In this document: piece after piece, positions 1-7,703 of the stretch
Numbering within the stretch: the first letter of the stretch is position 1
Layout of the letters: every line of letters begins with the position of its first letter
DNA from: CAZPBC01 sp964584775
GTDB taxonomy: Bacteria > Chlamydiota > Chlamydiia > Chlamydiales > SLFE01
DNA: 64,000 nt
Direction of reading: 5' to 3'
NCBI GenBank assembly: GCA_964584775.1
Contig: CAZPBC010000008.1
Span: forward strand, 6,318-70,317
Translations under genes and position numbers: made by a program
The notes under the pieces: generated by a model
Told to the model about the DNA's origin: nothing
Seen by the model: only the letters and a program-made list of their open reading frames with translations
The model's database searches: none

Positions 1-1
1 T

Positions 2-1189
2 GTCCCTGCGATTATCGGGGGTCTTAATGAAGAGGGAGCTTTGAAATCCGTCCAGAAACCCTTCATTGATGACACACAGTTGATGACAGACCTGGCAAGA
101 ATCTTTACGGGTGAGTCTTACAGCGGGCGTGAGTCTTGGAAGGAATTCTTGATCGCGATTGGAATCACGGATCTCAATGAAAGAGAAAGACTGACCAACG
201 CCTTTATCAATGAATTCTCCTACTTCATGGGAATCCCAGATGATCCCACCTCCAATCTTGGAGCGTGGGAAGACCTTGTCGACTTCTCTTCAACAGCAAC
301 CTCTGACACCAGCGTTTTATTGGTACGGAGTGGAGGAAGTGACACCGATCTCACAGGAGTCATTGGCCCGGGAGACACTCCCGCCACAGCGATTGATGAC
401 CGTGTAAAATTTGTGGAGCACTCCTTTAGACAAACGATGGACTACTTCCTAGCGAATTACACCTTCCCGTTGCAGCGCCCTGAAGGAACTGAAATTCAGC
501 AGTTCGTTACGGACTTCAGACGTTTTCTTGTCGCCAGGACAGGGATCCAGGATGCAGGGATCGGACAGTTCCAAAGCCTAACTGACTACAGGCAACTGTA
601 TGACTCATTCGTAGGAGTCGGAGAAAGCGACTACAAAGAGCGGCTTGTGGATTTCCACAACCTCATGGTGAAAAGAGATGGCTTCTTCAGCCCCAGTATC
701 CACTTGAAGGATTGGGTAGAGGAGGTGCAGATTGCTTCGGTCTTTACCTCCGGTGCGATCAACTCCATCACCGGAACAGAATCGGGACGCACGCGGATCT
801 TCGTCCGACTCTTCCTTCTCCTTGTGGAGATGGTGGAAGCGCTGCAGAGAGTGACCGCAGCCCAGTCCCAACGATTAAAATTTTACGCTGCCTACCAAAA
901 GGCTTATACAGAGCTCCTTGGTGAAACACCGACGCTCGGTTTAGATAACCTGGAGAGAGGTGTTCTAGATACCGACTCCCAAGGTAGGACCGCCACCCTG
1001 CAGACCGTTCAGGCCTTTGTCAGCGGTTGGTCAGAGAAGTTAAGAAGTTTCCGAAGTGTGATTGGAGACGAATCCAAGCAACACCAAACAGCGGTGAACC
1101 AAAGTAATGAGATCGTCAACCAGCAGGCGCAGCTGGGGAGCTCGCTCCTGCAACAGATGAGTACGATCCTTACTACCATATTTAAATAA
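2..1189 (+). CDS. hypothetical T3SS-associated protein, 5'-truncated by window
   Basis: The frame is open from base 2, so the gene probably starts outside the window; a TTG at 41 is the first internal start. About 395 residues are visible. I do not recognise the family. The sequence is mostly soluble and probably helical. Its C-terminal ~40 residues (ending SSLLQQMSTILTTIF) are an amphipathic, Gln/Ser-rich helix of the kind seen at the C-terminus of secreted T3SS filament, tip and translocator proteins. It is followed 36 bp later by a class II chaperone gene with a strong ribosome binding site. Its role as a secreted translocon component is inferred from the neighbours and the helix only. Confidence 0.6.
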   Translation, partial: VPAIIGGLNEEGALKSVQKPFIDDTQLMTDLARIFTGESYSGRESWKEFLIAIGITDLNERERLTNAFINEFSYFMGIPDDPTSNLGAWEDLVDFSSTATSDTSVLLVRSGGSDTDLTGVIGPGDTPATAIDDRVKFVEHSFRQTMDYFLANYTFPLQRPEGTEIQQFVTDFRRFLVARTGIQDAGIGQFQSLTDYRQLYDSFVGVGESDYKERLVDFHNLMVKRDGFFSPSIHLKDWVEEVQIASVFTSGAINSITGTESGRTRIFVRLFLLLVEMVEALQRVTAAQSQRLKFYAAYQKAYTELLGETPTLGLDNLERGVLDTDSQGRTATLQTVQAFVSGWSEKLRSFRSVIGDESKQHQTAVNQSNEIVNQQAQLGSSLLQQMSTILTTIFK

Positions 1190-1225
1190 TGGAGGCTAGC
1201 AGGAAATTGACGAGGAGGACTCGCA

Positions 1226-1873
1226 ATGTGTGCTGAAAGAATCACAGAAGAGTCAATGAAAAAGTCTTCGAAAGAGACCATTAAGAAGGCCCTCGATGAG
1301 ATGGGTGACGAACAAACACCCGAACAAAAAGAGAAAATTTTGAAGCTGACCCAAGACATCTACGGTGAGGGAAAAACCCCTGCAGATGCGATGGGTATCG
1401 ACCCTGGAATGACGGAGGGCATGTATAGCTTTGCCCATCGTCTTTACACGCTGGGAAAGTATGATCAAGCTGCACAGATGTTTCGGCTACTGATCATGAT
1501 GAATCCGATGGAAATGCGATTTCTACTCGGAGTTTCAGCGTGCTATCATATGCAAAAAGACTACGACCTAGCTTCTTCGAGTTACATGCTATGTTCCCTT
1601 GTCAACCCAAGAGACCCTGTCCCCTACTATCATGCATCCGACTGCTTTATTGAACTGGGTGACTACGAGATGGCAGAAAAGTGTCTCAAGCTGTGCATAG
1701 CCTACTGTGAGATTGGAGAGGAGTACGATATGATGAAAGACCGTGCTCAGATCTCCCTAAAAGGCGTGCTGGAAAAACGTCAAAGCGAAAGATCAGCGAA
1801 GAAAACGGAAAAGAGCGCGAAAAAGCCCCCTCCAGCAGAGCCACCTCAAACTGAAGCGAAGAAAAGCGCTTAA
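1226..1873 (+). CDS. lcrH: LcrH/SycD-family type III secretion chaperone (copy 1)
   Basis: This is a 215-residue class II T3SS chaperone, cytoplasmic, expected to bind hydrophobic translocators before secretion. Three TPR-like units are visible (about residues 68-170: YSFAHRLYTLGKYDQAAQMF, FLLGVSACYHMQKDYDLASS, PYYHASDCFIELGDYEMAEK), followed by the YDMMKDRAQI stretch that matches the end of chlamydial LcrH proteins. A Lys/Ala/Pro-rich tail of ~35 residues follows. The start at 1226 is supported by GAGGAGG at 1211; an internal ATG at 1257 is less likely. It lies between two unrecognised large genes and is about 1.8 kb from a second, divergent lcrH copy, as Chlamydia also has two (CT576, CT862). 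Confidence 0.9.
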   Translation: MCAERITEESMKKSSKETIKKALDEMGDEQTPEQKEKILKLTQDIYGEGKTPADAMGIDPGMTEGMYSFAHRLYTLGKYDQAAQMFRLLIMMNPMEMRFLLGVSACYHMQKDYDLASSSYMLCSLVNPRDPVPYYHASDCFIELGDYEMAEKCLKLCIAYCEIGEEYDMMKDRAQISLKGVLEKRQSERSAKKTEKSAKKPPPAEPPQTEAKKSA

Positions 1874-1906
1874 GCTGTCCATAAATCGCGTGCGAGGAGA
1901 GATCCT

Positions 1907-3466
1907 ATGGGACTCACGCCCGATGTTGGTGGAACAAGAGGTCTGGGAAGACCTCCAAATTTAAATTATACGGAACAGGAACAGTCAGCCAATACAGAAC
2001 ACCTCAAGCAGGTGTTTGCTCAAGTTCCTAATACGATTGATGTTCCCCTCACCAAGGTGGGTGGGGATATCATGAAGTATGAGTCACATTCTGGGATGCC
2101 CAAGCTGGCGCGGAATGTGAACATCTTTAGTGGCATGACGAGAGCTGATCCGCAGCTAAAAAACCCTCAAGAGCAGAAGAAATTCGAAGAGCTTGAGGAG
2201 AAGCTCCCTTTTGGCCTTTCAATCGGCCTCAAACGCTCTTTAGAGCTTCCTTGGGAAGAGCGCGACCCCGTATTTATCCTCCTTGAAAAGATCTTAAGAT
2301 TTGCAGCGAAGTCCACAACGTGGATCGATATCACAAGCGAAATCCAATCTGACGCCTTCGCTGGCAGTATCTCAAGGTATGCTCAGCATCCCGATAAGAT
2401 GCTGGAAGGATGGTGTGACTTAGCACTGGAAATCCGTGCGGAGCTGCGCTTGATTGCGAAACACGAAGGTCTCCTCTCGCAGTTGAAACAAGATTGTATC
2501 GAGAATATCAAAGTCTTAAACCGCCTCCTCAATTTTGCAAGAGCGATCATCAAAGCGAAAAAACCTGAGAAAGAGAAGCTCGTCAAAAAGTTCAATAAAG
2601 AGATCACCTTCCTTCTGAGTGAAATCAGTACAGGAAAGCTCACCCACCCCTTTGCCATGACTTTCTCTCTACTAGAGAACGCTCTCGCCCTTGGACGGTT
2701 TTTCAGTTTAGAGAAAGCCAGTCCCACACTCCTTGGAGTGGATGCTGCTCTCGCTTACCTTTTTGCTAGGGAGCCAACCTTTGTCGATCTTGGGGAAGAG
2801 ACACAAAAGCTGGGCGAACAGCTCTTTCCTGACGAAATGGAAGATCCAGCTCTCCAGCATTTTTTACCAAAAATTGCAGCACTGGGAGGACTCTTGATGA
2901 CCACGCTCACCCTCTCTGCACCAGGCATCTATGAATTAAAGGTACGCGATGATCCCCGCTTTGAGGAAAAGACGGTCCAGTGTCTAGCACTGCGCTTAAG
3001 TGGAACGCTCTTCTCTTCAGCAGATATAGAAGAGATCTTTATGAAGTGCATTTTCCCCATCCTCGGAGAAACACGCGTGAAGGCGCATGTAAAGTCGCTC
3101 GTCCAGTTTCTCACATTACAGCCTCTTCTTTTAATCGCTGGGATGGGAGAGATCGGAAATGCGATGCTAAAAGGATGGAAGAAGTCCTTCTCTAGAAGTT
3201 TGAAGCAGCTCAAAGAAGTAGAGAAAGAGCTTCGAGTTTCTAAAAAAGGCCTTGTCAGCCTACAACACGGCCTCATGGCTGTGAAAAAAGAGTCCTCAAA
3301 AGCCTATTGGAAGGCGTTAGAAGACCTGATCAGAAAACAGGTCGACTTCTCAAAGTTTAGAGATGAATGGAAAGCCTACCGCCTGACGGTGCAGGGACTC
3401 ATTAAAGGATTTTTAGAAAGTGAAGGCCAACAAAAGGTGATGGACTTCAGGCAGGTATCTGCTTAG
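1907..3466 (+). CDS. hypothetical protein in T3SS translocon island
   Basis: A 519-residue protein of unknown family. The first ~75 residues are Gly/Pro/Asn/Gln-rich and look disordered, as in many T3SS substrates. Residues ~85-200 and 420-515 are charged and helical. A moderately hydrophobic patch lies near residues 325-345 (IAALGGLLMTTLTLSAPGIY). The C-terminal part is Lys-rich coiled coil. It has a good ribosome binding site (GAGGAGAG before ATG 1907) and sits between the two lcrH chaperones, so it is most likely a secreted effector or a YopN/CopN-like regulator. CopN identity could not be confirmed by eye. It lacks an exact PxLxxP chaperone motif. Confidence 0.75.
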   Translation: MGLTPDVGGTRGLGRPPNLNYTEQEQSANTEHLKQVFAQVPNTIDVPLTKVGGDIMKYESHSGMPKLARNVNIFSGMTRADPQLKNPQEQKKFEELEEKLPFGLSIGLKRSLELPWEERDPVFILLEKILRFAAKSTTWIDITSEIQSDAFAGSISRYAQHPDKMLEGWCDLALEIRAELRLIAKHEGLLSQLKQDCIENIKVLNRLLNFARAIIKAKKPEKEKLVKKFNKEITFLLSEISTGKLTHPFAMTFSLLENALALGRFFSLEKASPTLLGVDAALAYLFAREPTFVDLGEETQKLGEQLFPDEMEDPALQHFLPKIAALGGLLMTTLTLSAPGIYELKVRDDPRFEEKTVQCLALRLSGTLFSSADIEEIFMKCIFPILGETRVKAHVKSLVQFLTLQPLLLIAGMGEIGNAMLKGWKKSFSRSLKQLKEVEKELRVSKKGLVSLQHGLMAVKKESSKAYWKALEDLIRKQVDFSKFRDEWKAYRLTVQGLIKGFLESEGQQKVMDFRQVSA

Positions 3467-3516
3467 CCTGGATTTTTTATGAAGAGTTGTAAAAATGAGA
3501 CTAAATGATCGACAAA

Positions 3517-3578
3517 TTCAACAGAACTCACTCGAAAGAAAGGGTTTAGTACCCTTTTTGAGAGAGAAGTCTGTTGAA
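3517..3578. repeat. long imperfect inverted repeat (hairpin) before lcrH copy 2
   Basis: The arms TTCAACAGA (3517-3525) and TCTGTTGAA (3570-3578) are perfect complements. Inside them, AAAGGGT (3539-3545) pairs with ACCCTTT (3551-3557) around a 5-nt loop, followed by two more T. Together they form an imperfect hairpin of about 28 bp per arm. It lies in the 182-bp gap between the 519-aa gene and lcrH copy 2. It could be a transcription terminator/attenuator or an RNA processing site. Confidence 0.55.
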
Positions 3579-3648
3579 GGTGACGAAAGCATTTTGTGAC
3601 AGTTTTGCGAGTGTTTATGAAATTTCCGGGCCTTAAAAGGAGAAAGCA

Positions 3649-4233
3649 ATGAGAAAAGAGGAAGAGATGATCGATGCTTTAATGGAGCTTGCTAAAGACG
3701 ACGCTCCGAAAGTGAAAGACGGTCTCGGCGCCATTGCTGAGAATATGTTTACGAAAGGGATGGTTCCTAAAGACGCCATGGGAATCCAAGATACAGACGC
3801 AGAATTTTTGTATGCACAAGCCTACCAGCTCTACAACATTGGTAAGTATAAAGATTCAAGAAGTCTTTTTGGCAGTTTGATGGTGATGGATCCTACCGAA
3901 CCGAAGTACATTTTTGGACATGCAGCGAGCTCTCACATGCTGAAACAGTATGACACTGCGGCAAAAGCTTATGTTCAGCAGGCGATGCTCAGTAATGATG
4001 ACCCTGTCCCCTACTACCATGCGGCAGATTGCTATCTTCAGCTCAACGACAAATTGAGTGCCCTCGTGACACTTCGAATTGTTGTGAAGCGATCGACTGG
4101 AAAACCGGAGTTCGAGACGATTAAAGAACGTGCAGAGATGACCATCAAAAACCTTGAAGAAGACTTAGAAGTCGAAGGCCTTGAGGGAGCTCCAACAGAT
4201 TTGGAGAAACCAAAGGAAGAAAAACAAGCTTAG
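3649..4233 (+). CDS. lcrH: LcrH/SycD-family type III secretion chaperone (copy 2)
   Basis: A 194-residue class II chaperone with the same TPR plan as copy 1: AQAYQLYNIGKYKDSRSLF, IFGHAASSHMLKQYDTAAKA, PYYHAADCYLQLNDKLSALV, then FETIKERAEMTIKNLEE. An acidic tail follows. AGGAG lies 7 bp before the ATG. The gene ends 10 bp before a CopB-like translocator gene, the classical chaperone-translocator pairing, so this copy probably serves the proteins encoded downstream. Divergence from copy 1 suggests the two chaperones have different clients. Confidence 0.92.
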   Translation: MRKEEEMIDALMELAKDDAPKVKDGLGAIAENMFTKGMVPKDAMGIQDTDAEFLYAQAYQLYNIGKYKDSRSLFGSLMVMDPTEPKYIFGHAASSHMLKQYDTAAKAYVQQAMLSNDDPVPYYHAADCYLQLNDKLSALVTLRIVVKRSTGKPEFETIKERAEMTIKNLEEDLEVEGLEGAPTDLEKPKEEKQA

Positions 4234-4243
4234 GAGAAAACTC

Positions 4244-6475
4244 ATGTCTATAGGAAATGTTCCAGGTGGTGACAGACTCGGTGAAGTCCTTCAGCAGATG
4301 GGTATTGCAGACATCGAAAGCGATAACAATCAAGTGCAATCGAAGAAGGTCGAGAAAAAGAATATTGAGATCAAAGACAGTGTCAGCCAATACGAAGGTG
4401 GCGGAGTCGAGGAGAATGAATTCGGCCTTGCAGGAGCGAACAACCCACGTCTCTCGAGCCCCAACAAAGCGCTCTTGGATGAGTGGCAAACAGGTGCGAC
4501 CACCTTCAGAGCGGTCGGGACACTCCCCTCTGCACAACCGAAGCCTGTGACAGACGTCCAAGGAACTCCTATTGAAGACGGCTTCATCCAGCTGATCGCA
4601 GGAAACCACCCCTATGCAAAAATGGCCATCCTAGTCCTAGGGGAAAAAGAGTTTGAACAACTCCTTCAAGCCCATTTCCAAGAACTGGGAGAGCCCCTTC
4701 CTCTCAATGCCAGCTCCCCTGCTTTTGGAAAGGCGGTGGATGCCATCATGGAAAAACACCTTCAGGAGACGGGAGCAACCTACCCAGAGGTGCTCAACGA
4801 ATCCGTTTCAGGAGGGATGAGTATCCTTCAGGGCATCGATGTCTACCTCGAGTACCTAAATGGGGTGGAGCCTGGCCAAAGAAGTGTGCTCCATGGACCA
4901 AAGCTCGACACGATGATTCATATCAACGCGAGCCAGACGGAGATGATCGACACGATCGTTCTCACTTTACAAAACACAAATGCTCTAGGAGACAAAGTCG
5001 TTTTAATGGACTTCCTGAAGGAGCTCGCCGAGGTTGCAGCCCTGGTCCGTAAAGCACTTTTAGAGTCCAAGATTGCAGACACTCAAAAGTCTGGAGATAT
5101 CGCTCGAAATAAAGCACAAGTCACCGACGAACGAGCGGCGTTCATGAAAGAGAAGTTTCTAGAGCAGCTCAAGATGTTGAAGATGCAAAGAGTGATGGAA
5201 GTCCTTGGTGACTTCATGAGAATTGCGATGTACGTCATCCAAGCGCTCATGCTCTGCGTGACTCTTCTCTTCTTACCGCTCGCACCGATCATGACGCTTG
5301 TCATGTTTGCCGTCCAGGTGGCCTTGCTGGCCATTGTCATCACCCTGACAGAGACAGGGGCCATGGAGGATATGTTCGAAGGGATCAACGAGCTCGTTGC
5401 AGATGTTTCAAACGAACTCGGCATCAGTGAAGACATTGGAAATGTGGTCTTTTGGGCAATCATCATTGTTGTCATTCTCCTCGTTGCCCTCCTCTTGATC
5501 TTTGTGCCTATACTGGGTGCACTTGTTCCAGCGATTGCTGGAGCGATCATTGCTGCGGTCGTTCAGAACTCTGGCATCCTTGATGTCATTGGTGACTGGC
5601 TCGTTGAGCTCACTGGATGGGATTCAACGATTGGTAAAGGAGTCCTTAAAGGGCTCGCCGGGTTTGCCTTCTCACTCACTACCGGACTTCTTCTCGGGTT
5701 GATGAACATCGTCCGGGAGATCGTCAAGGAGTTGCTAAAAATCGTCATCGAACTCGTGGTGGAGATCATTAAGTTGGTCATTACCATCGTCATACAGCTC
5801 GGGGTCTCCCTGGTGAAGTTGATCGTCAAAGCTGTCAAAGCGATCATGAAAGCGGGCACGAGTGCGATCAAGGCTGCCATTAAACAGGTCATTAAGTTCA
5901 TTCTTGAACTTGTAAAGACCATTTTTGCCTTTATCAAACAGATCTTCACGCTTGTGATGCAGCTATTGAAAGAGGTGATGAAGCAGGTCATCAAAGTCTT
6001 AAAGTCCATGCTCAAAGCGATTATTAAAATGGTGAAAAAGATTCCCGATATGATCATGAATCTGGTGAAGCAATTAGGTATACAAATGCTGGTGGAGCAG
6101 ATCACAGGCACTTTAACCAAACTGATAGAAGCTTTGGCGAATGTCATAAAATCTTTGAAGGAGTTGATTCAACAGCTCCTCCAAGCCGTTACCAGCATTG
6201 TGCAAACAATCATTCAAAAAGGAGCTCAAGTTGTCCTTCAGCTCACTGCTGCAGGGTACCGAACGGCGATGGCGAAAGTGGAAATCATCAAGGGTGAGAT
6301 GGACACGGTGGTGGCCATTCTTGATGAACTTTTGAAATTTATGGGAGCAGACCTTCAGAAAACGATTAGTAGCGAAGGTCTTGAAGCCTTTGAGGAGATG
6401 ACCATGGAGATGGCCAAAGCCTTCGAAGGCGTCATTAAAAACTACTCTGGAATCCTCTCTAAATTGACTTCATAG
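4244..6475 (+). CDS. copB: CopB/YopB-like hydrophobic T3SS translocator (743 aa)
   Basis: Predicted secreted pore-forming translocator. The start ATG at 4244 has AGGAG upstream and follows lcrH by 10 bp; a longer frame to 4181 would overlap lcrH. Residues 68-73 are PRLSSP, matching PxLxxP, the class II chaperone-binding motif. Two hydrophobic blocks (about 325-369 and 399-445) can span membranes. Residues ~465-620 are unusual: long runs of Ile/Val/Leu with Lys or Glu every 3-4 residues (IVKELLKIVIELVVEIIKLV), predicting a very long amphipathic, basic helix. This is much longer than Chlamydia CopB (about 490 aa). The family call rests on the motif, the hydrophobic blocks and the chaperone neighbour. 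Confidence 0.7.
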   Translation: MSIGNVPGGDRLGEVLQQMGIADIESDNNQVQSKKVEKKNIEIKDSVSQYEGGGVEENEFGLAGANNPRLSSPNKALLDEWQTGATTFRAVGTLPSAQPKPVTDVQGTPIEDGFIQLIAGNHPYAKMAILVLGEKEFEQLLQAHFQELGEPLPLNASSPAFGKAVDAIMEKHLQETGATYPEVLNESVSGGMSILQGIDVYLEYLNGVEPGQRSVLHGPKLDTMIHINASQTEMIDTIVLTLQNTNALGDKVVLMDFLKELAEVAALVRKALLESKIADTQKSGDIARNKAQVTDERAAFMKEKFLEQLKMLKMQRVMEVLGDFMRIAMYVIQALMLCVTLLFLPLAPIMTLVMFAVQVALLAIVITLTETGAMEDMFEGINELVADVSNELGISEDIGNVVFWAIIIVVILLVALLLIFVPILGALVPAIAGAIIAAVVQNSGILDVIGDWLVELTGWDSTIGKGVLKGLAGFAFSLTTGLLLGLMNIVREIVKELLKIVIELVVEIIKLVITIVIQLGVSLVKLIVKAVKAIMKAGTSAIKAAIKQVIKFILELVKTIFAFIKQIFTLVMQLLKEVMKQVIKVLKSMLKAIIKMVKKIPDMIMNLVKQLGIQMLVEQITGTLTKLIEALANVIKSLKELIQQLLQAVTSIVQTIIQKGAQVVLQLTAAGYRTAMAKVEIIKGEMDTVVAILDELLKFMGADLQKTISSEGLEAFEEMTMEMAKAFEGVIKNYSGILSKLTS

Positions 6476-6510
6476 AGAGCCAGAAAAAAATAAGAAATAA
6501 GGAGAAGACT

Positions 6511-7662
6511 ATGACGAACATACAAGGACCTCCTCCAGATGCAAACCTCCCTCCTGTTGGAGGAACACCAGGACAGTCAGGACAGACTCCTGGACAGGCG
6601 TCTGGTCAAGGTGACCCGGAAGTCCAAGACGGGACAGAGATGATCAAAAAGGTGTTCAAAGGTGGTGGGAAAGGCACCACAGGAACCGCTCAAGAAGGAG
6701 AGACTCCCCTACAGGATATTGATGAATTTGGAAAAATGGCCGGTGAAGCTCTAGAAGACGCTAGTGATGATCTCCTCGAAAGTTTAGGGCTGAAAGACAA
6801 AAAGAAAAAAACAGATCAATCCAGGGCTGCGCGTACACAAGGAAGAATGGCGACAACACTCGGACAAAGCCAACAAGGTGAACAAACACAAATGAAAGTC
6901 CAAACGAGTGTACAAAATACCGTGGGTGCTAGAGCAAGCCACCCTGTCCTCGCTCCCCCTGCAACGGGAGAAAAAATTCCAATGGGTGAAGGAGGCATTG
7001 GGAACCCATGGCTCCAACCCTCACTCGCGACTGCTCTATTCAGTGCGTGGTTCGAAGTGCTACCCATATTGATGGGGATTAAAATTGAAGAGGCTAAAGC
7101 GGAGGCTGCAGAGATCATCCACGGAGCTGAGCTCTCCAAAGCGAAAGCCGAAATGATCATGGAAATTCACGCTCTCGAAGCAGAAAAACTCATGACCCAA
7201 GCCGTATCGATGTTCATCCAAGCAGGGCTACAGGTCGCTCAGATGGCTGTCACCCTTGCGATGCAGGTGGTCGGTGCAGCGATGAATGCGGTCGGTGGAG
7301 CGGTCAACGCTGTAGGAGGCATTGCCTCAGGGGCTACAGGAGGAGCCGTGCCCTCCATGAAAATGCCTACGATGGGCCCTCAAGAGATGCAAATGATGAC
7401 GAAGATGATCGACCAGGGATTTGGAGCAGCTACATCGATCGTTCAAGGGGTGAGTAAAATGATCGAAGCCTCCATTGAAATTGAAAAAGGAAGGGCGGAG
7501 TACATCAAATCCTGCCTCGAACACATGCTTCAAACTTCAAATCAAATCCAACAAGCACACCGAGAAGCGAAGAAAGAAGCATCAGAACTGATTTCGACCT
7601 TCATTCAGGCAATGAACCAGTTCATTCAGTATGAAACCGTCTTCAGAACGGACATACGTTAA
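6511..7662 (+). CDS. copD: CopD/YopD-like minor T3SS translocator
   Basis: A 383-residue protein. The N-terminal ~150 residues are Gly/Pro/Gln/Thr-rich and disordered. One hydrophobic helix with small residues covers about 230-275 (MAVTLAMQVVGAAMNAVGGA). Amphipathic helices follow, and the C-terminus (SELISTFIQAMNQFIQYE) is an amphipathic helix as in YopD. A single hydrophobic segment plus position directly after a CopB-like gene fits the minor translocator, which with CopB would form the pore in the host membrane. The start ATG has AAGGAGA upstream. No exact PxLxxP was seen; PWLQPS at about residue 165 is a near match. Confidence 0.7.
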   Translation: MTNIQGPPPDANLPPVGGTPGQSGQTPGQASGQGDPEVQDGTEMIKKVFKGGGKGTTGTAQEGETPLQDIDEFGKMAGEALEDASDDLLESLGLKDKKKKTDQSRAARTQGRMATTLGQSQQGEQTQMKVQTSVQNTVGARASHPVLAPPATGEKIPMGEGGIGNPWLQPSLATALFSAWFEVLPILMGIKIEEAKAEAAEIIHGAELSKAKAEMIMEIHALEAEKLMTQAVSMFIQAGLQVAQMAVTLAMQVVGAAMNAVGGAVNAVGGIASGATGGAVPSMKMPTMGPQEMQMMTKMIDQGFGAATSIVQGVSKMIEASIEIEKGRAEYIKSCLEHMLQTSNQIQQAHREAKKEASELISTFIQAMNQFIQYETVFRTDIR

Positions 7663-7671
7663 AAGCTTAAT

Positions 7672-7693
7672 TTTTCCCTATCGTTAGGGAAAA
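7672..7693 (+). promoter_or_regulatory. perfect 9-bp hairpin abutting the ribosome binding site
   Basis: TTTTCCCTA (7672-7680) and TAGGGAAAA (7685-7693) form a perfect stem with a TCGT loop. The right arm runs straight into AAGGAGG, the ribosome binding site of the 812-aa gene (ATG 7704). It could modulate translation or terminate transcripts weakly; there is no T tract. Confidence 0.5.
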
Positions 7694-7703
7694 GGAGGAA
7701 CCT

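Noticed and set aside
3585..3612. TTGTGACAGTTTTGCG before lcrH copy 2 as a sigma-54 promoter
   Set aside because: The invariant GG of the -24 element is missing (TG instead), so the match is too weak.
5083..6147. Long antisense open frames under the copB-like gene (and similar ones under 11169-12284 and 14000-15085)
   Set aside because: They mirror the hydrophobic repeats of the sense protein as Met/Thr/Ser/Ala-rich translations and are composition artefacts.
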